A DNA stretch of 64,000 nucleotides from CAZBRS01 sp964494475 (GTDB taxonomy: Bacteria; Myxococcota_A; UBA9042; CAZBRS01), in assembly GCA_964494475.1 (NCBI GenBank), contig CAZBRS010000006.1, positions 1-64,000 of the forward strand, given 5' to 3'. This document shows, piece after piece, positions 26,943 to 36,972 of this stretch. How positions within the stretch are numbered: position 1 is the first letter of the stretch; each line of letters begins with the position of its first letter. The notes beneath the pieces were generated by a model that was not told the origin of the DNA, made no database searches, and saw only the letters and a program-made list of their open reading frames with translations. The position numbers and the translations under genes are program-made.

Positions 26943-27341
26943 CTAGCGCTTGGAGAACTGGAAGCGAGCGCGAGCGCCGGCCAGGCCGTACTTCTTGCGC
27001 TCCTTCTTGCGGGCGTCGCGCGTCAGGAAGCCCTGGCGCTTGAGCGCTTCGCGGAGCTCGGGGTTGAACTCGAGCAGCGCGCGGGAGATGCCGTGCAGGA
27101 TGGCGCCGGACTGGCCCATGAGGCCGCCGCCCTGCACGTTCACCAGCACGTCGAACTGGTTCATGGTGTTGGTCAGATGGAACGGCTGGAGCACGACCAT
27201 GCGCAGCACTTCACGGGGGAAGTAGTCGTCGATGTCGCGCTTGTTGATGAGGAAGCGGCCCGTTCCGGCCTTGATGTAGACACGCGCCGTCGCCGTCTTG
27301 CGGCGGCCCGTCGCGTAGAACCTCTGGAGCGTCTCGGCCAT
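26943..27341 (-). CDS. rpsI: 30S ribosomal protein S9 (uS9)
   Basis: 132 residues. FYATGRRKTATARVYI and the C-terminal ARARFQFSKR are diagnostic; the SKR tail reaches the P-site tRNA. There is a short N-terminal extension (MAETLQR). It follows rplM by 23 bp in the usual rplM-rpsI operon. Confidence 0.97.
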   Translation of the reverse strand: MAETLQRFYATGRRKTATARVYIKAGTGRFLINKRDIDDYFPREVLRMVVLQPFHLTNTMNQFDVLVNVQGGGLMGQSGAILHGISRALLEFNPELREALKRQGFLTRDARKKERKKYGLAGARARFQFSKR

Positions 27342-27364
27342 CGGACACCTCGCGCCTTCTCGGG

Positions 27365-27799
27365 TTAGATCGTGAGCGTCAGCGGCTGGGGCTGCTGCGC
27401 CGTGTGCGGGTGCGTGGCGCCCGCGTAGACCTTCAGCTTCGTGAACATCTGCCGACCCAGGGGGTTCTTCGGCAGCATGCCCTTCACGGCGATCTTGATC
27501 ACGTCTTCGGGCCGCTTCTCGAGCAGTTTGCCCGCCGTGATCGACTTGATGCCGCCGAAATAGCCGGTGTGGTGGTAGTACACCTTGTCGTCGAGCTTGT
27601 TGCCGGTCAGCTTGACCTTCTCGGCGTTGATGACCACGACGAAGTCACCGGTGTCGACGTGCGGCGTGAAGATGGCCTTGTGCTTTCCGCGCAAGACGGT
27701 CGCGATCTTGGCCGACAGACGCCCGAGCGTCTGGTTCTCGGCGTCGACGACGAACCACGCGCGCTGAACTTCGTTGGCCTTGGCACTCTCGGTTCTCAT
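27365..27799 (-). CDS. rplM: 50S ribosomal protein L13 (uL13)
   Basis: 144 residues, an early-assembly 50S protein. Family signatures WFVVDAENQTLGRLSAKIA, GDFVVVINAEKVKLTGNK, KVYYHHTGYFGGIKSITAG and MLPKNPLGRQMFTKLKVY are intact. It is first in the rplM-rpsI-gyrA run and directly follows a near-consensus promoter. Confidence 0.97.
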   Translation of the reverse strand: MRTESAKANEVQRAWFVVDAENQTLGRLSAKIATVLRGKHKAIFTPHVDTGDFVVVINAEKVKLTGNKLDDKVYYHHTGYFGGIKSITAGKLLEKRPEDVIKIAVKGMLPKNPLGRQMFTKLKVYAGATHPHTAQQPQPLTLTI

Positions 27800-27829
27800 G
27801 GTCCAGCCTACGTCCAGTCAGGACGCACG

Positions 27830-27858
27830 TATATAGCCATGTGCCCCCCGGGTGTCAA
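27830..27858 (-). promoter_or_regulatory. Strong promoter of rplM-rpsI(-gyrA)
   Basis: On the minus strand TTGACA (27853-27858), 17 nt, TATATA (27830-27835): the closest match to consensus in the window, as expected for ribosomal genes. Confidence 0.85.
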
Positions 27859-27870
27859 GCGTTTTCCGGA

Positions 27871-27899
27871 TTGCACGGCCCACCCCGTTCGACTATCGT
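27871..27899 (+). promoter_or_regulatory. Promoter of the lipoprotein-glycosyltransferase pair
   Basis: TTGCAC (27871-27876), 17 nt, TATCGT (27894-27899), 30 bp before the ATG at 27930 and back to back with the rplM promoter. Confidence 0.6.
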
Positions 27900-27929
27900 C
27901 AACGCCCGGAAACGGCACGAGGTCCGGCC

Positions 27930-29735
27930 ATGCGCACGACCTTCACCCTCCTGGCCCTGGTGGCGCTGGCCCTCGCGGCGTGCGGCGGCGGCTCCGAAGG
28001 AAGCTCGGGGAACGACACGTCCCCCCAGGAAGACACCGGGCTCGACGCCCGGGCGGACACCGCCGACCCCGACGTGCCCGCCGAGGCGGCGTCCGACACG
28101 CCCCAGGGCGAGACCCTGGTGCTCGAGTTCGTCAACGGCCCCAGCGTGACGGTCACGGCGGAGACCGCCCCCGACGTGCAGCTTCGCGCGTACTACGTGC
28201 CCAGCTACGCCTTCGGCGCGGGCGTCACGGTCACGTTCTCGCTGGCCGGAGAGGGCGACGCCAGCCTCGGCGCGACCACGGCGACCATCGACGAGAACGG
28301 CATGTGCGGCGTCAGCTTCGCGGCCGGCACCACGGTGGGCGCCTCTTACACGCTCACCGCGAAGGCCGCGGGCGCGGCCGACGTGACCCTCTCGCTGCAG
28401 GTCGTGGGCCTGCTGACGGGCGCGGCCATCGTCACGCCTGCGTTGCACTTCACCCCCGAGGGCGGCGAGACGCTCACGCTCTGGTTCGTGCCCAGCACCA
28501 CCTACGTGTGCGGCCAGACCGGCCCCACCGACAAGCCCGCCGACACGTACAAAGAAGTGCAGGTCACCGACCTCGCGAGCCCGCTCACGGTCGACGGCCT
28601 GCCCGAGGCGCCGCGCTGGTCGGTGGTGGCGCTGGTCACGAAGGCCGACGGCAACCCGCTGGCGAACGGCTGCGTGGCCGGCTTCGTCATCGAGACCGAG
28701 GCCGCGCCCACCCCCGTGGCGCTCGACCTCGCCCTGCTCGACCTGAACGCCACGGCCACCTACGCCTTCACGGCCACGACCAGCCTCGCGGCCTGGATCG
28801 ACCCCGGCCTGGCCGAGATCCCCGCCCACCTGCAGGCGCACTTCACGGCGGCCGACCTGCAGCAGAAGCTGCACGACCAGATGTTCGCGGCGCTCGACGC
28901 CAAGGTGCACACCGAGCACGCGGGCTACAAGGCCGACCCCGTGGAGTGCCCTGCCGAGCCCCCCGGAACCTGCGACGGCCAGCAGTGGTGCCTCGACCTC
29001 ATCCACGCCGAGCTCGACGCCAATCTGGCGCAGCACCTCGCGAACCTGCCCGGCCCCTGGGACCAGCTGACCGACTTCTACGACGTGGCCACGGCGTTGG
29101 CCTCGAACGTGGTCCTGAAGGGCCAGATCGAGGTCAAGGCGCACGTGTTCGCGCCACCCGCGCACTACGAGTTCGAGGTCCGCCCCACCAGCCTGGCCCT
29201 GCCCGACTGCGGCGGCGCCACCTGCGAATGGACGGCCGAGCAGCTGAAGGCCGCGCTCTACGGCCAGGACTGGGGCGACCCCGCCAAGACCACCGGCACG
29301 ATCACCGAGTACGACCGCCTCGACGTCGACGCCTTCCCGCTGGCCCTCGACGCCAATCGGCTGGCGCTGCTCGTGCTCACCGACGTGCTGGGCCCTGCGG
29401 CCTTCGGCACCCCGGACCTGTACGACTGGTTCGACGCGCGCTTCGGCTGCAACACCCTGGCGCCCATGTTCTCGGGGGCCTTCCGCACGTGCATCTGGTC
29501 CGGCACCGCCGACCTGCAGGCGATCTGCGACGACCTCGTGCACGACTACAACGTGCCCCTGCAGCAGTGGCTGAACCCGCTGGCCACGCAGAACGCCGCC
29601 CAGGTGACGCAGTCCCTCACCGGCGCCGACCCCGACGGCGACCTCGAGATGGACGCCGCCGACGGGACGATCACGTGGACCCGACCGGGCGCCGGCGCAC
29701 CCCTGGAGGGCACGCTCACGTGGACGCGCCCGTGA
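27930..29735 (+). CDS. Large lipoprotein of unknown function
   Basis: A 601-residue lipoprotein (lipobox LAAC, Cys near residue 18) followed by an acidic Asp/Pro/Glu/Ala-rich spacer of ~45 residues. The body starts with Ig-like beta domains (about residues 70-280; PDVQLRAYYVPSYAFGAGVT) and continues with a helical region with paired cysteines (ECPAEPPGTCDGQQWC; LPDCGGATCEW) that are probably disulfides. I recognise no family. The organisation, a lipid anchor plus acidic tether plus Cys-stabilised domain, is shared with several other lipoproteins in the window. It overlaps the downstream glycosyltransferase by GTGA (29732-29735). Confidence 0.85.
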   Translation: MRTTFTLLALVALALAACGGGSEGSSGNDTSPQEDTGLDARADTADPDVPAEAASDTPQGETLVLEFVNGPSVTVTAETAPDVQLRAYYVPSYAFGAGVTVTFSLAGEGDASLGATTATIDENGMCGVSFAAGTTVGASYTLTAKAAGAADVTLSLQVVGLLTGAAIVTPALHFTPEGGETLTLWFVPSTTYVCGQTGPTDKPADTYKEVQVTDLASPLTVDGLPEAPRWSVVALVTKADGNPLANGCVAGFVIETEAAPTPVALDLALLDLNATATYAFTATTSLAAWIDPGLAEIPAHLQAHFTAADLQQKLHDQMFAALDAKVHTEHAGYKADPVECPAEPPGTCDGQQWCLDLIHAELDANLAQHLANLPGPWDQLTDFYDVATALASNVVLKGQIEVKAHVFAPPAHYEFEVRPTSLALPDCGGATCEWTAEQLKAALYGQDWGDPAKTTGTITEYDRLDVDAFPLALDANRLALLVLTDVLGPAAFGTPDLYDWFDARFGCNTLAPMFSGAFRTCIWSGTADLQAICDDLVHDYNVPLQQWLNPLATQNAAQVTQSLTGADPDGDLEMDAADGTITWTRPGAGAPLEGTLTWTRP

Positions 29736-30454
29736 CGCCGCGCCTCACCGTCATCGTCCCGCTCTACAACGAGGCCCCGCGCGTCGAGGCCACGACGCTG
29801 GCCATCCTCGAGCACTTCGGCCCGCTGGGCCTGCACGAACTGCTGCTGGTCGACGACGGCTCCTGCGACGGCACCGGCGACGTGGTCAAGCGACTGTCGG
29901 GCGTCGACGAGCGCGTGCGCGGGGCGGGCTACGACGTGAACCGCGGCAAGGGCTTCGCGGTGCGCACGGGCCTGCAGTTGGCCACGGGCGACCAGGTGCT
30001 CTTCACCGACTGCGACCTGTCGACCCCCCTCGGCGAGTACGCGCGCCTCAGCGCCGCGCTCGAGGCCGGGGCCGACGTGGCCATCGGCTCGCGCGCGCTC
30101 GACACGTCGGTGCTCGAGGTGCACCAGCCGAGGTACCGCGAGGTGCTCGGCCGGGCGGCCAACGGCCTGCTCCGGCGCCTCGACCCGCACCTCGGCGGCT
30201 TTCGCGACACGCAGTGCGGCTTCAAGCTCTTCCGAGGCCCCGTGGCGCGCTTCCTGGCCACCAAGCAGACCATCGAGCGCTGGGGCTTCGACTTCGAGGT
30301 GCTGCACGTGGCCGTGAAGCACGGTTACCGGGTGACCGAAGTGCCCGTGCGCTGGGCCCACAGCGGCTCGTCGAGCCTCAAGCCCGTCGACTACCTGCGC
30401 ACGCTCGGCGAGCTCGCCCGCGTCATCTGGAACGATCGGCGCGGGCGCTATTGA
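29732..30454 (+). CDS. Family 2 glycosyltransferase (dolichyl-phosphate sugar synthase-like)
   Basis: A 240-residue GT-A enzyme with no membrane helix. It has LTVIVPLYNEAPRVEATT, LLVDDGSCDGTG, the nucleotide-sugar metal motif TDCDLST, and RDTQCGFKLFRG (about residue 155), which is typical of the ALG5/DPM branch that transfers glucose or mannose to polyprenyl phosphate. The acceptor is an inference. The GTG start is chosen because it overlaps the upstream TGA. It forms an operon with the preceding lipoprotein, though no functional link is obvious. Confidence 0.88.
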   Translation: MTPRLTVIVPLYNEAPRVEATTLAILEHFGPLGLHELLLVDDGSCDGTGDVVKRLSGVDERVRGAGYDVNRGKGFAVRTGLQLATGDQVLFTDCDLSTPLGEYARLSAALEAGADVAIGSRALDTSVLEVHQPRYREVLGRAANGLLRRLDPHLGGFRDTQCGFKLFRGPVARFLATKQTIERWGFDFEVLHVAVKHGYRVTEVPVRWAHSGSSSLKPVDYLRTLGELARVIWNDRRGRY

Positions 30455-30463
30455 CCCCCCTCG

Positions 30464-30492
30464 CTTGATTTCGCCCCCTTTGGCCCCATACT
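30464..30492 (+). promoter_or_regulatory. Heat-shock (sigma32-type) promoter of lon
   Basis: CTTGATT (30464-30470), 13 nt, CCCCATACT (30484-30492). This matches the sigma32 pattern CTTGAAA-N11-16-CCCCATNT well, including the complete CCCCAT block, and lies 20 bp before the lon ATG. It could also be read as a weak sigma70 site (TTGATT-16-CATACT). Confidence 0.65.
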
Positions 30493-30511
30493 GACTGCAA
30501 CGAGGTGCCCC

Positions 30512-32950
<2,439 letters not shown>

Positions 32951-32980
32951 GCTCCGCGCCTGGTGCCCGGATCTCGGAGC
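32951..32980 (+). terminator. Possible lon terminator hairpin
   Basis: The inverted repeat GCTCCG (32951-32956) / CGGAGC (32975-32980) begins right after the stop codon. There is no T-run, and the 18-nt loop makes it weak. It lies between convergent genes. Confidence 0.35.
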
Positions 32981-33005
32981 GACTGTCACCGAAGGCGGGA
33001 CGGCT

Positions 33006-33623
33006 TCACACGGGCGGGGCCAGTACGGCCGTCATCCTGCGCCCGCGGATCGAGCCAGGCTCCACTTCGCGAAAGCCGGCTCCGAGGCACGCTTTCAGCT
33101 CTGCGGCGAAGTCAGCGGGCACGACGTGCCCCTTTGGCTCGACGATCAGCAGGCGCCCGGAGGGCTTCAGCAGCGCCTTCACCTGGGAAAGGAACCCGGG
33201 CAGGTCCTCGAATTCGTGCAGCGTGTGAATCACCGCTACCAGATCGACCCTTCCCCTGTGGTCGTCAAGACCCAGGCTTCGTGGTTGGCAGACGCGGGCG
33301 TCGATGAGGTCGGCCAGGCCTGCCCGGCGGGCGCGGCGACGGAGGCGTGCGATCGCCCGTGGCTCGACGTCGACCGACAGGACCTTCCCGGACGGTCCCA
33401 CCAGCGCGGCCAGCGGCAGGCTCGCGAAGCCGAAGCCGCAGCCCGCGTCCAGCACCGTCATCCCGGCCTGCACGTACGGACCCACTAACGCCGCAGGTGG
33501 CTCCATCAATCTACGGAGCGGGCTGATCAACACGTACTGCATCCACCAGGGGCATCGGTGCGGTGCGGGCAGCCCCTCGACCGGTACGGAACAGGTGCGG
33601 CTCGGGCTTTCTTCGGTGATCAT
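33006..33623 (-). CDS. Class I SAM-dependent methyltransferase
   Basis: A 205-residue Rossmann-fold methyltransferase: motif I VLDAGCGFGFASLPLA, acidic ribose-binding VLSVDVEP, motif IV VDLVAVIHTLHEFED, post-IV LLKPSGRLLIVEPKGHV. It lacks a substrate domain and resembles small-molecule or UbiE-like methyltransferases. It is read divergently from a TetR regulator across a 103-bp gap with two inverted repeats, so TetR control is likely. Such pairs often act on toxic small molecules or metalloids, but no Cys motif for arsenite is visible. It sits inside the lon-end direct repeat. Confidence 0.88.
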   Translation of the reverse strand: MITEESPSRTCSVPVEGLPAPHRCPWWMQYVLISPLRRLMEPPAALVGPYVQAGMTVLDAGCGFGFASLPLAALVGPSGKVLSVDVEPRAIARLRRRARRAGLADLIDARVCQPRSLGLDDHRGRVDLVAVIHTLHEFEDLPGFLSQVKALLKPSGRLLIVEPKGHVVPADFAAELKACLGAGFREVEPGSIRGRRMTAVLAPPV

Positions 33624-33635
33624 GGTATCTCCCAG

Positions 33636-33649
33636 GGCCGATATCGGCC
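33636..33649. promoter_or_regulatory. 14-bp perfect palindrome, candidate operator
   Basis: GGCCGATATCGGCC is fully self-complementary. It lies 13 bp upstream of the methyltransferase start in the shared regulatory gap. Confidence 0.45.
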
Positions 33650-33651
33650 GG

Positions 33652-33679
33652 TTGACGGGAACGCCTCTCTGTGTATTAA
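33652..33679 (+). promoter_or_regulatory. Promoter of the TetR gene
   Basis: TTGACG (33652-33657), 16 nt, TATTAA (33674-33679). The segment is much richer in A/T than its surroundings. Confidence 0.55.
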
Positions 33680-33701
33680 AATACGAGCCAGGACTCGCAT
33701 T
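33680..33701. promoter_or_regulatory. Imperfect palindrome, candidate TetR operator
   Basis: AATACGAG-CCAGGA-CTCGCATT: 7 of 8 arm positions are complementary. It follows the predicted -10 directly, where bound repressor would block transcription start. Confidence 0.5.
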
Positions 33702-33726
33702 GTCTACTCGCGCCGCGGAGGTCCCC

Positions 33727-34485
33727 ATGGGAACGCCCGACATGCCAGGATTCGCGAATGATCACCGCTCATTGGACAGGATGGAGCCCTCGGATCCGGC
33801 GCACGTCGAAGGGGGCGCGGCTCGCGTTTCGGCCTCGGGCAGGGCGACGAGGCGGACGTCCGGCTCGTCCATTGGCGCGCGCAAGCAGCCGCGCCAGGCG
33901 CGCTCGAAGCAGTTGGTCGACGCCGTCTTGCAAGCAGCCGCCGAGGTGTTCGCCGAGCACGGCTACGCGCGGGCCAACACGAACCGGATCGCGGAGCGGG
34001 CCGGGGTGTCCGTGGGCTCGCTCTACCAGTACTTTCCCAACAAAGACAGCCTGCTCGCCGGCCTGCTCGCGCAACACCACGCCGACGTCGCGCGCGTGGT
34101 CGACGGGGCGTTGGTCCTCCTGGCCGATCCGACGGTGCCGATCGAGGACTGCCTGCGCCGGTTGGTGCAAGACCTGGTGGCTCTTCATGACGCCAAGCCC
34201 ACCCTGACGAAGGCGCTGTCAGCGGCGACGCTGCGCGACTCGTCCCTGGGGGAGGGGAAGCCCGACGACGTGGATGGCGAGGCGCGGGCTCGCCTCGCGG
34301 CCACGCTGCTGGCGTCACGGCCCGACGTCCGGCGTGCCGACGACCCCGCGGCAATGACCGCCGTCGTGAGCCAGACCACGGAACAACTCACGCGGTGGCT
34401 CGTGCACGACGCGCCCGGCGGATTGGCTCGCGCGGCGCTCGTCGACGAGGTCGTACGGCTCCTGGTGCGGTTCCTGCAAGCGTGA
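33727..34485 (+). CDS. TetR/AcrR-family transcriptional regulator
   Basis: A 252-residue regulator. A disordered basic N-terminal extension (~55 residues) precedes the TetR_N HTH: RSKQLVDAVLQAAAEVFAEH and TNRIAERAGVSVGSLYQYFP. The helical ligand domain is like TetR_C (LVALHDAKPTLTKALSAATL). It is expected to repress itself and the divergent methyltransferase. If the long extension is not translated, a later start is possible; the ATG at 33727 has GGAGG upstream and is preferred. Confidence 0.9.
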   Translation: MGTPDMPGFANDHRSLDRMEPSDPAHVEGGAARVSASGRATRRTSGSSIGARKQPRQARSKQLVDAVLQAAAEVFAEHGYARANTNRIAERAGVSVGSLYQYFPNKDSLLAGLLAQHHADVARVVDGALVLLADPTVPIEDCLRRLVQDLVALHDAKPTLTKALSAATLRDSSLGEGKPDDVDGEARARLAATLLASRPDVRRADDPAAMTAVVSQTTEQLTRWLVHDAPGGLARAALVDEVVRLLVRFLQA

Positions 34486-34525
34486 CCCGAGCGGTCGTCC
34501 CAGGGCCCATCGGACCGTATACGAT

Positions 34526-34561
34526 ATCAAGGAGATGCTGCGGAAGCCCGAAGCGGCGCAC
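34526..34561. repeat. 36-bp direct repeat, right copy (displaced lon 3' end)
   Basis: It matches 32912-32947 (35/36). Read in the lon frame it continues past the repeat as IKEMLRKPEAAHRVGKIL and then TGA at 34580-34582, like the end of a lon gene that terminates six codons later. It has no start codon of its own. Confidence 0.85.
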
Positions 34562-34632
34562 CGTGTCGGTAAGATCCTCTGATCGATTTTCGCTACCCTG
34601 GCGGTGTCATGAAGACACGGTGAGGCGCCAAC

Positions 34633-35415
34633 ATGCGAACGACGGTATTCTGGGCACTCGTGTCGCTCGGAGTCGCAATGATGCCCGCGTGTGAAACTAC
34701 GAGCGACGGCGCCGACACGGGCGAGGTCGGCGACACCGACCCGATGAACGAGTGGCTCGTGCCGCCCGCTTGCTCCGATCTCGTCACGCATTCCTCCGGG
34801 CCTCGGGTCTCGGTGGCGTTCGCAGAAGGCACGCCGCCCGACCATGCCTGCCCTGCGTGGTGGAGGGGTGGGCCGGCTACCATCGACCTGCTCACCGTCG
34901 ACACCCTCGGGTTGACCTTCCTGCCCGACGGCCCCCGGGTCACCGCCACGTTCAGCAACTCGCCGGGTCTCTCGGGCGCGTCGTTCGTCGCGGGAGATAC
35001 CGTGGACGCTGCAGCGTTCCACGAGTCGTGCGAAGGCATCCTGATCAACGACGCGCTGGTCATCTGGCGCGCCGACGGCACGCCAATGCTCTTCGCCGAC
35101 AGCCGAAGTTTCTCGAACGCAGGGGAATGGCGAGCCGCGTGTGACGCGGTGCACCGTTGCCCATCCGATGCTCTCGATACCGCGGCCCTTGGCTGTCGAC
35201 TGCCGGACGATGAGTGCTCGACCGGAAGCCGACTCTTGCCGGTATCCGTGGCGACGGGCGACGGAGCCTCGCTGGTGGTCGAACCGGGGGGCGTGCGGAC
35301 CCTGACCGCCGACGGCGCCACCTGGCAGGCTGCGGCTCTAGGATGGAAGGCCGAGCCCCTGTGCACCGACGGCTTCGGCTACGGCATTCACGTGGTGGTC
35401 GTTCGGAATCCGTGA
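34633..35415 (+). CDS. Cys-containing lipoprotein, unknown function
   Basis: A 260-residue putative lipoprotein (signal MRTTVFWALVSLGVAMMPAC, Cys20) with an acidic spacer (DGADTGEVGDTDP). The mature domain has about eight cysteines that could form disulfides (ACSDLV, HACPAWW, ESCEG, AACDAVHRC, GCRLPDDEC). I recognise no family. It stands alone between the displaced lon end and the toxin-antitoxin genes, in a stretch that looks accessory. The 147-bp gap before it contains the right lon repeat and a short GTGTC/GACAC inverted repeat near the start. Confidence 0.78.
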   Translation: MRTTVFWALVSLGVAMMPACETTSDGADTGEVGDTDPMNEWLVPPACSDLVTHSSGPRVSVAFAEGTPPDHACPAWWRGGPATIDLLTVDTLGLTFLPDGPRVTATFSNSPGLSGASFVAGDTVDAAAFHESCEGILINDALVIWRADGTPMLFADSRSFSNAGEWRAACDAVHRCPSDALDTAALGCRLPDDECSTGSRLLPVSVATGDGASLVVEPGGVRTLTADGATWQAAALGWKAEPLCTDGFGYGIHVVVVRNP

Positions 35416-35451
35416 GCGCATTGCACCGAGGCTCACCGTAGACGAGCCCGC

Positions 35452-35480
35452 TTGCCATTCGGCATCAGGATGCCCATCCT
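35452..35480 (+). promoter_or_regulatory. Promoter of the vapBC-like module
   Basis: TTGCCA (35452-35457), 17 nt, CATCCT (35475-35480), immediately upstream of a perfect palindrome. Confidence 0.4.
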
Positions 35481-35484
35481 TGAA

Positions 35485-35500
35485 GTGCATTCGAATGCAC
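35485..35500. promoter_or_regulatory. 16-bp perfect palindrome, probable antitoxin operator
   Basis: GTGCATTCGAATGCAC lies 15 bp before the antitoxin ATG and over the expected transcription start. Ribbon-helix-helix antitoxins commonly autorepress at such sites. Confidence 0.65.
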
Positions 35501-35514
35501 ACGCAGAGGCCGCC

Positions 35515-35772
35515 ATGCGCACGACCATCGACCTGGCCGACAATCAGCGCGCCGCGTTGCTGGCCATCGCCGCACAGCGCGGGCTGCGGGGCTTCTCGGC
35601 CGTGATCGCCGAGGCGCTGGACATCTACCTGAAGCTCATGGCCGAGAAGGATCCGGTCGTGAAGACGGCGCTGAGCCTGCGCGGATCATGGAACGCGAAG
35701 GACGACGCCGAGACGGCAGCCACGTTGGCCGACGTGCGCGCGGGCTGGCTGGACGCGCCCCGCCATGCGTGA
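35515..35772 (+). CDS. Ribbon-helix-helix antitoxin (VapB-like)
   Basis: An 85-residue protein. MRTTIDLADNQRAALLAIAA with SAVIAEALDIYLKLMAEKD is a ribbon-helix-helix/CopG DNA-binding domain. The C-terminal ~35 residues would wrap the toxin. The ATG at 35515 is chosen because an upstream start would run through the operator palindrome. The stop overlaps the toxin start by 8 bp, giving coupled expression. Confidence 0.82.
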   Translation: MRTTIDLADNQRAALLAIAAQRGLRGFSAVIAEALDIYLKLMAEKDPVVKTALSLRGSWNAKDDAETAATLADVRAGWLDAPRHA

Positions 35773-36163
35773 GGCGAAGGGCCGGGTGCTGCTCGACACC
35801 GACGTGGTCATCGACTTCTTCACGGGGCGCGAGCCCATGGCCTCCGAGGTCGCTCGCCTCCTCGCCGAGCGCCGGGCGTGCCTGTCCGCGGTCTCGGCCT
35901 TCGAGCTGCGCGCGGGTATCGTGGGAGCCAAGCGTCTGGCGGCCATCGCGACCCTGCTCGCGGCCGTCGAGGTCATCCCCTTCGACGGACCGGAGGCCGA
36001 GCGCGCGGCAGCGTTCTACACGGCCCTGAAGGCCGAAGGGCGCCTGATCGGCAACGCCGACCTGCTCATCGCCGCCACGGCCGTCGAGCACGGCTGGCCG
36101 CTGCTCACGCGCAACGTCGAGCACTTCGGGCGCGTGCCGGGGCTCGCGCTGACGTGCTCGTAG
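35765..36163 (+). CDS. PIN-domain toxin (VapC-like ribonuclease)
   Basis: A 132-residue PIN-domain protein with the acidic metal-binding residues in order: VLLDTDVVIDFFTG (Asp near 11), SAFELRAG (Glu near 45) and GNADLLIAATA (Asp near 100), then LLTRNVEHF. VapC toxins cleave tRNA or rRNA and are inhibited by the upstream antitoxin. Length and gene order are standard. The module lies in the accessory stretch between the lon repeat and the sigma54-driven lipoproteins. Confidence 0.88.
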   Translation: MREAKGRVLLDTDVVIDFFTGREPMASEVARLLAERRACLSAVSAFELRAGIVGAKRLAAIATLLAAVEVIPFDGPEAERAAAFYTALKAEGRLIGNADLLIAATAVEHGWPLLTRNVEHFGRVPGLALTCS

Positions 36164-36279
36164 CGAGGCGCGTTCGGGTATGCCCCCGCCGTCAGTCGTG
36201 TGGATAAACTCCCCACTTGCCGGCAGGGCCCACCCAGATAAACCAAGAGCTCCCGCGCCATCACGGCCCCGCTCCACGC

Positions 36280-36295
36280 TGGCACGGTGCTTGCA
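36280..36295 (+). promoter_or_regulatory. Sigma54 promoter of the Cys-rich lipoprotein pair
   Basis: TGGCACG-GTGC-TTGCA: GG (36281-36282) and GC (36293-36294) are exactly 10 nt apart, a complete -24/-12 consensus. Transcription would start near 36306, about 24 nt before the ATG. Expression would require RpoN and an AAA+ enhancer-binding activator. Confidence 0.8.
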
Positions 36296-36329
36296 ATGAC
36301 ACCGAGCACCAACGGACGGGGAGGCGACG

Positions 36330-36920
36330 ATGCGCGCACGGGACGATCGGTGGCTGGGAGCGTGGGAGGCGGGGCTCTTCGTGGCGATCATGGCGCTCGC
36401 GGCGCTGGGGGCCTGCGGGGGCGACGAGGGCACGGGCGAGCCCGAAGGGCCGCTGTACGAGGATACCCTGACGAGCGAGTGCGGGGGGCTGGGGAACGCC
36501 GTGCAGGCCTTGACCTCGGGCGACTACTGCGCCGCCGAGGTGCTGGACTGGGCCTTCGACGCCGAGACGGGCGAGCTGGCGCTCTTGCATCAGCGCACCA
36601 CGTTGAACTGCTGTGGCGAGCACTCGGTGAGCGCGGCGTGGGACGGCGAGCAGATCGTCGTGACCGCGGTCGACGCGCCCGAGGGCATGGGCGCGCGCTG
36701 CGCCTGCATGTGCGTGTACGACTTCGGGCTGACGGTCCTGAACGTGCCGGCCGGCGCGGCGCCGCAGGCGCTGGTGTGGCGCGAGCGCGTCACCGACGCC
36801 GAGACCCAGGAGGACGGCGGCGTGCGTGTGGTCTTCGACGGCACGCTGGACCTCGGCCAGGGCGCGGGCCGCGTGGTGATCAGCGACACCGAGTCCATGT
36901 GGTGCCAGGAAGAGCCCTGA
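36330..36920 (+). CDS. Cys-rich lipoprotein, paralogue A
   Basis: A 196-residue lipoprotein (ALGACGG) with a short acidic spacer. The mature domain has ECGGLGNA, SGDYCAAEVLDW, a vicinal pair in TLNCCGEHSV, a CACMC cluster followed by VYDFGLTVLNV, and a late Cys near the end. The domain is shared with the next gene (about half of positions identical). I know no family name; disulfides or metal binding are plausible. It is the first gene behind a sigma54 promoter, so production is probably tied to a specific activator, as for development or stress genes in myxobacteria. The mature protein should face the periplasm or cell surface. Confidence 0.85.
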   Translation: MRARDDRWLGAWEAGLFVAIMALAALGACGGDEGTGEPEGPLYEDTLTSECGGLGNAVQALTSGDYCAAEVLDWAFDAETGELALLHQRTTLNCCGEHSVSAAWDGEQIVVTAVDAPEGMGARCACMCVYDFGLTVLNVPAGAAPQALVWRERVTDAETQEDGGVRVVFDGTLDLGQGAGRVVISDTESMWCQEEP

Positions 36921-36972
36921 GGCCGCGACCGACGGTCTCGGTATGAAACCTGAACAACGGCAGGAGGTTGCA

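Noticed and set aside
35452..35514. Earlier start for the VapB-like antitoxin
   Set aside because: Translation would cover the promoter and operator palindrome, and the added residues are not part of the ribbon-helix-helix domain.
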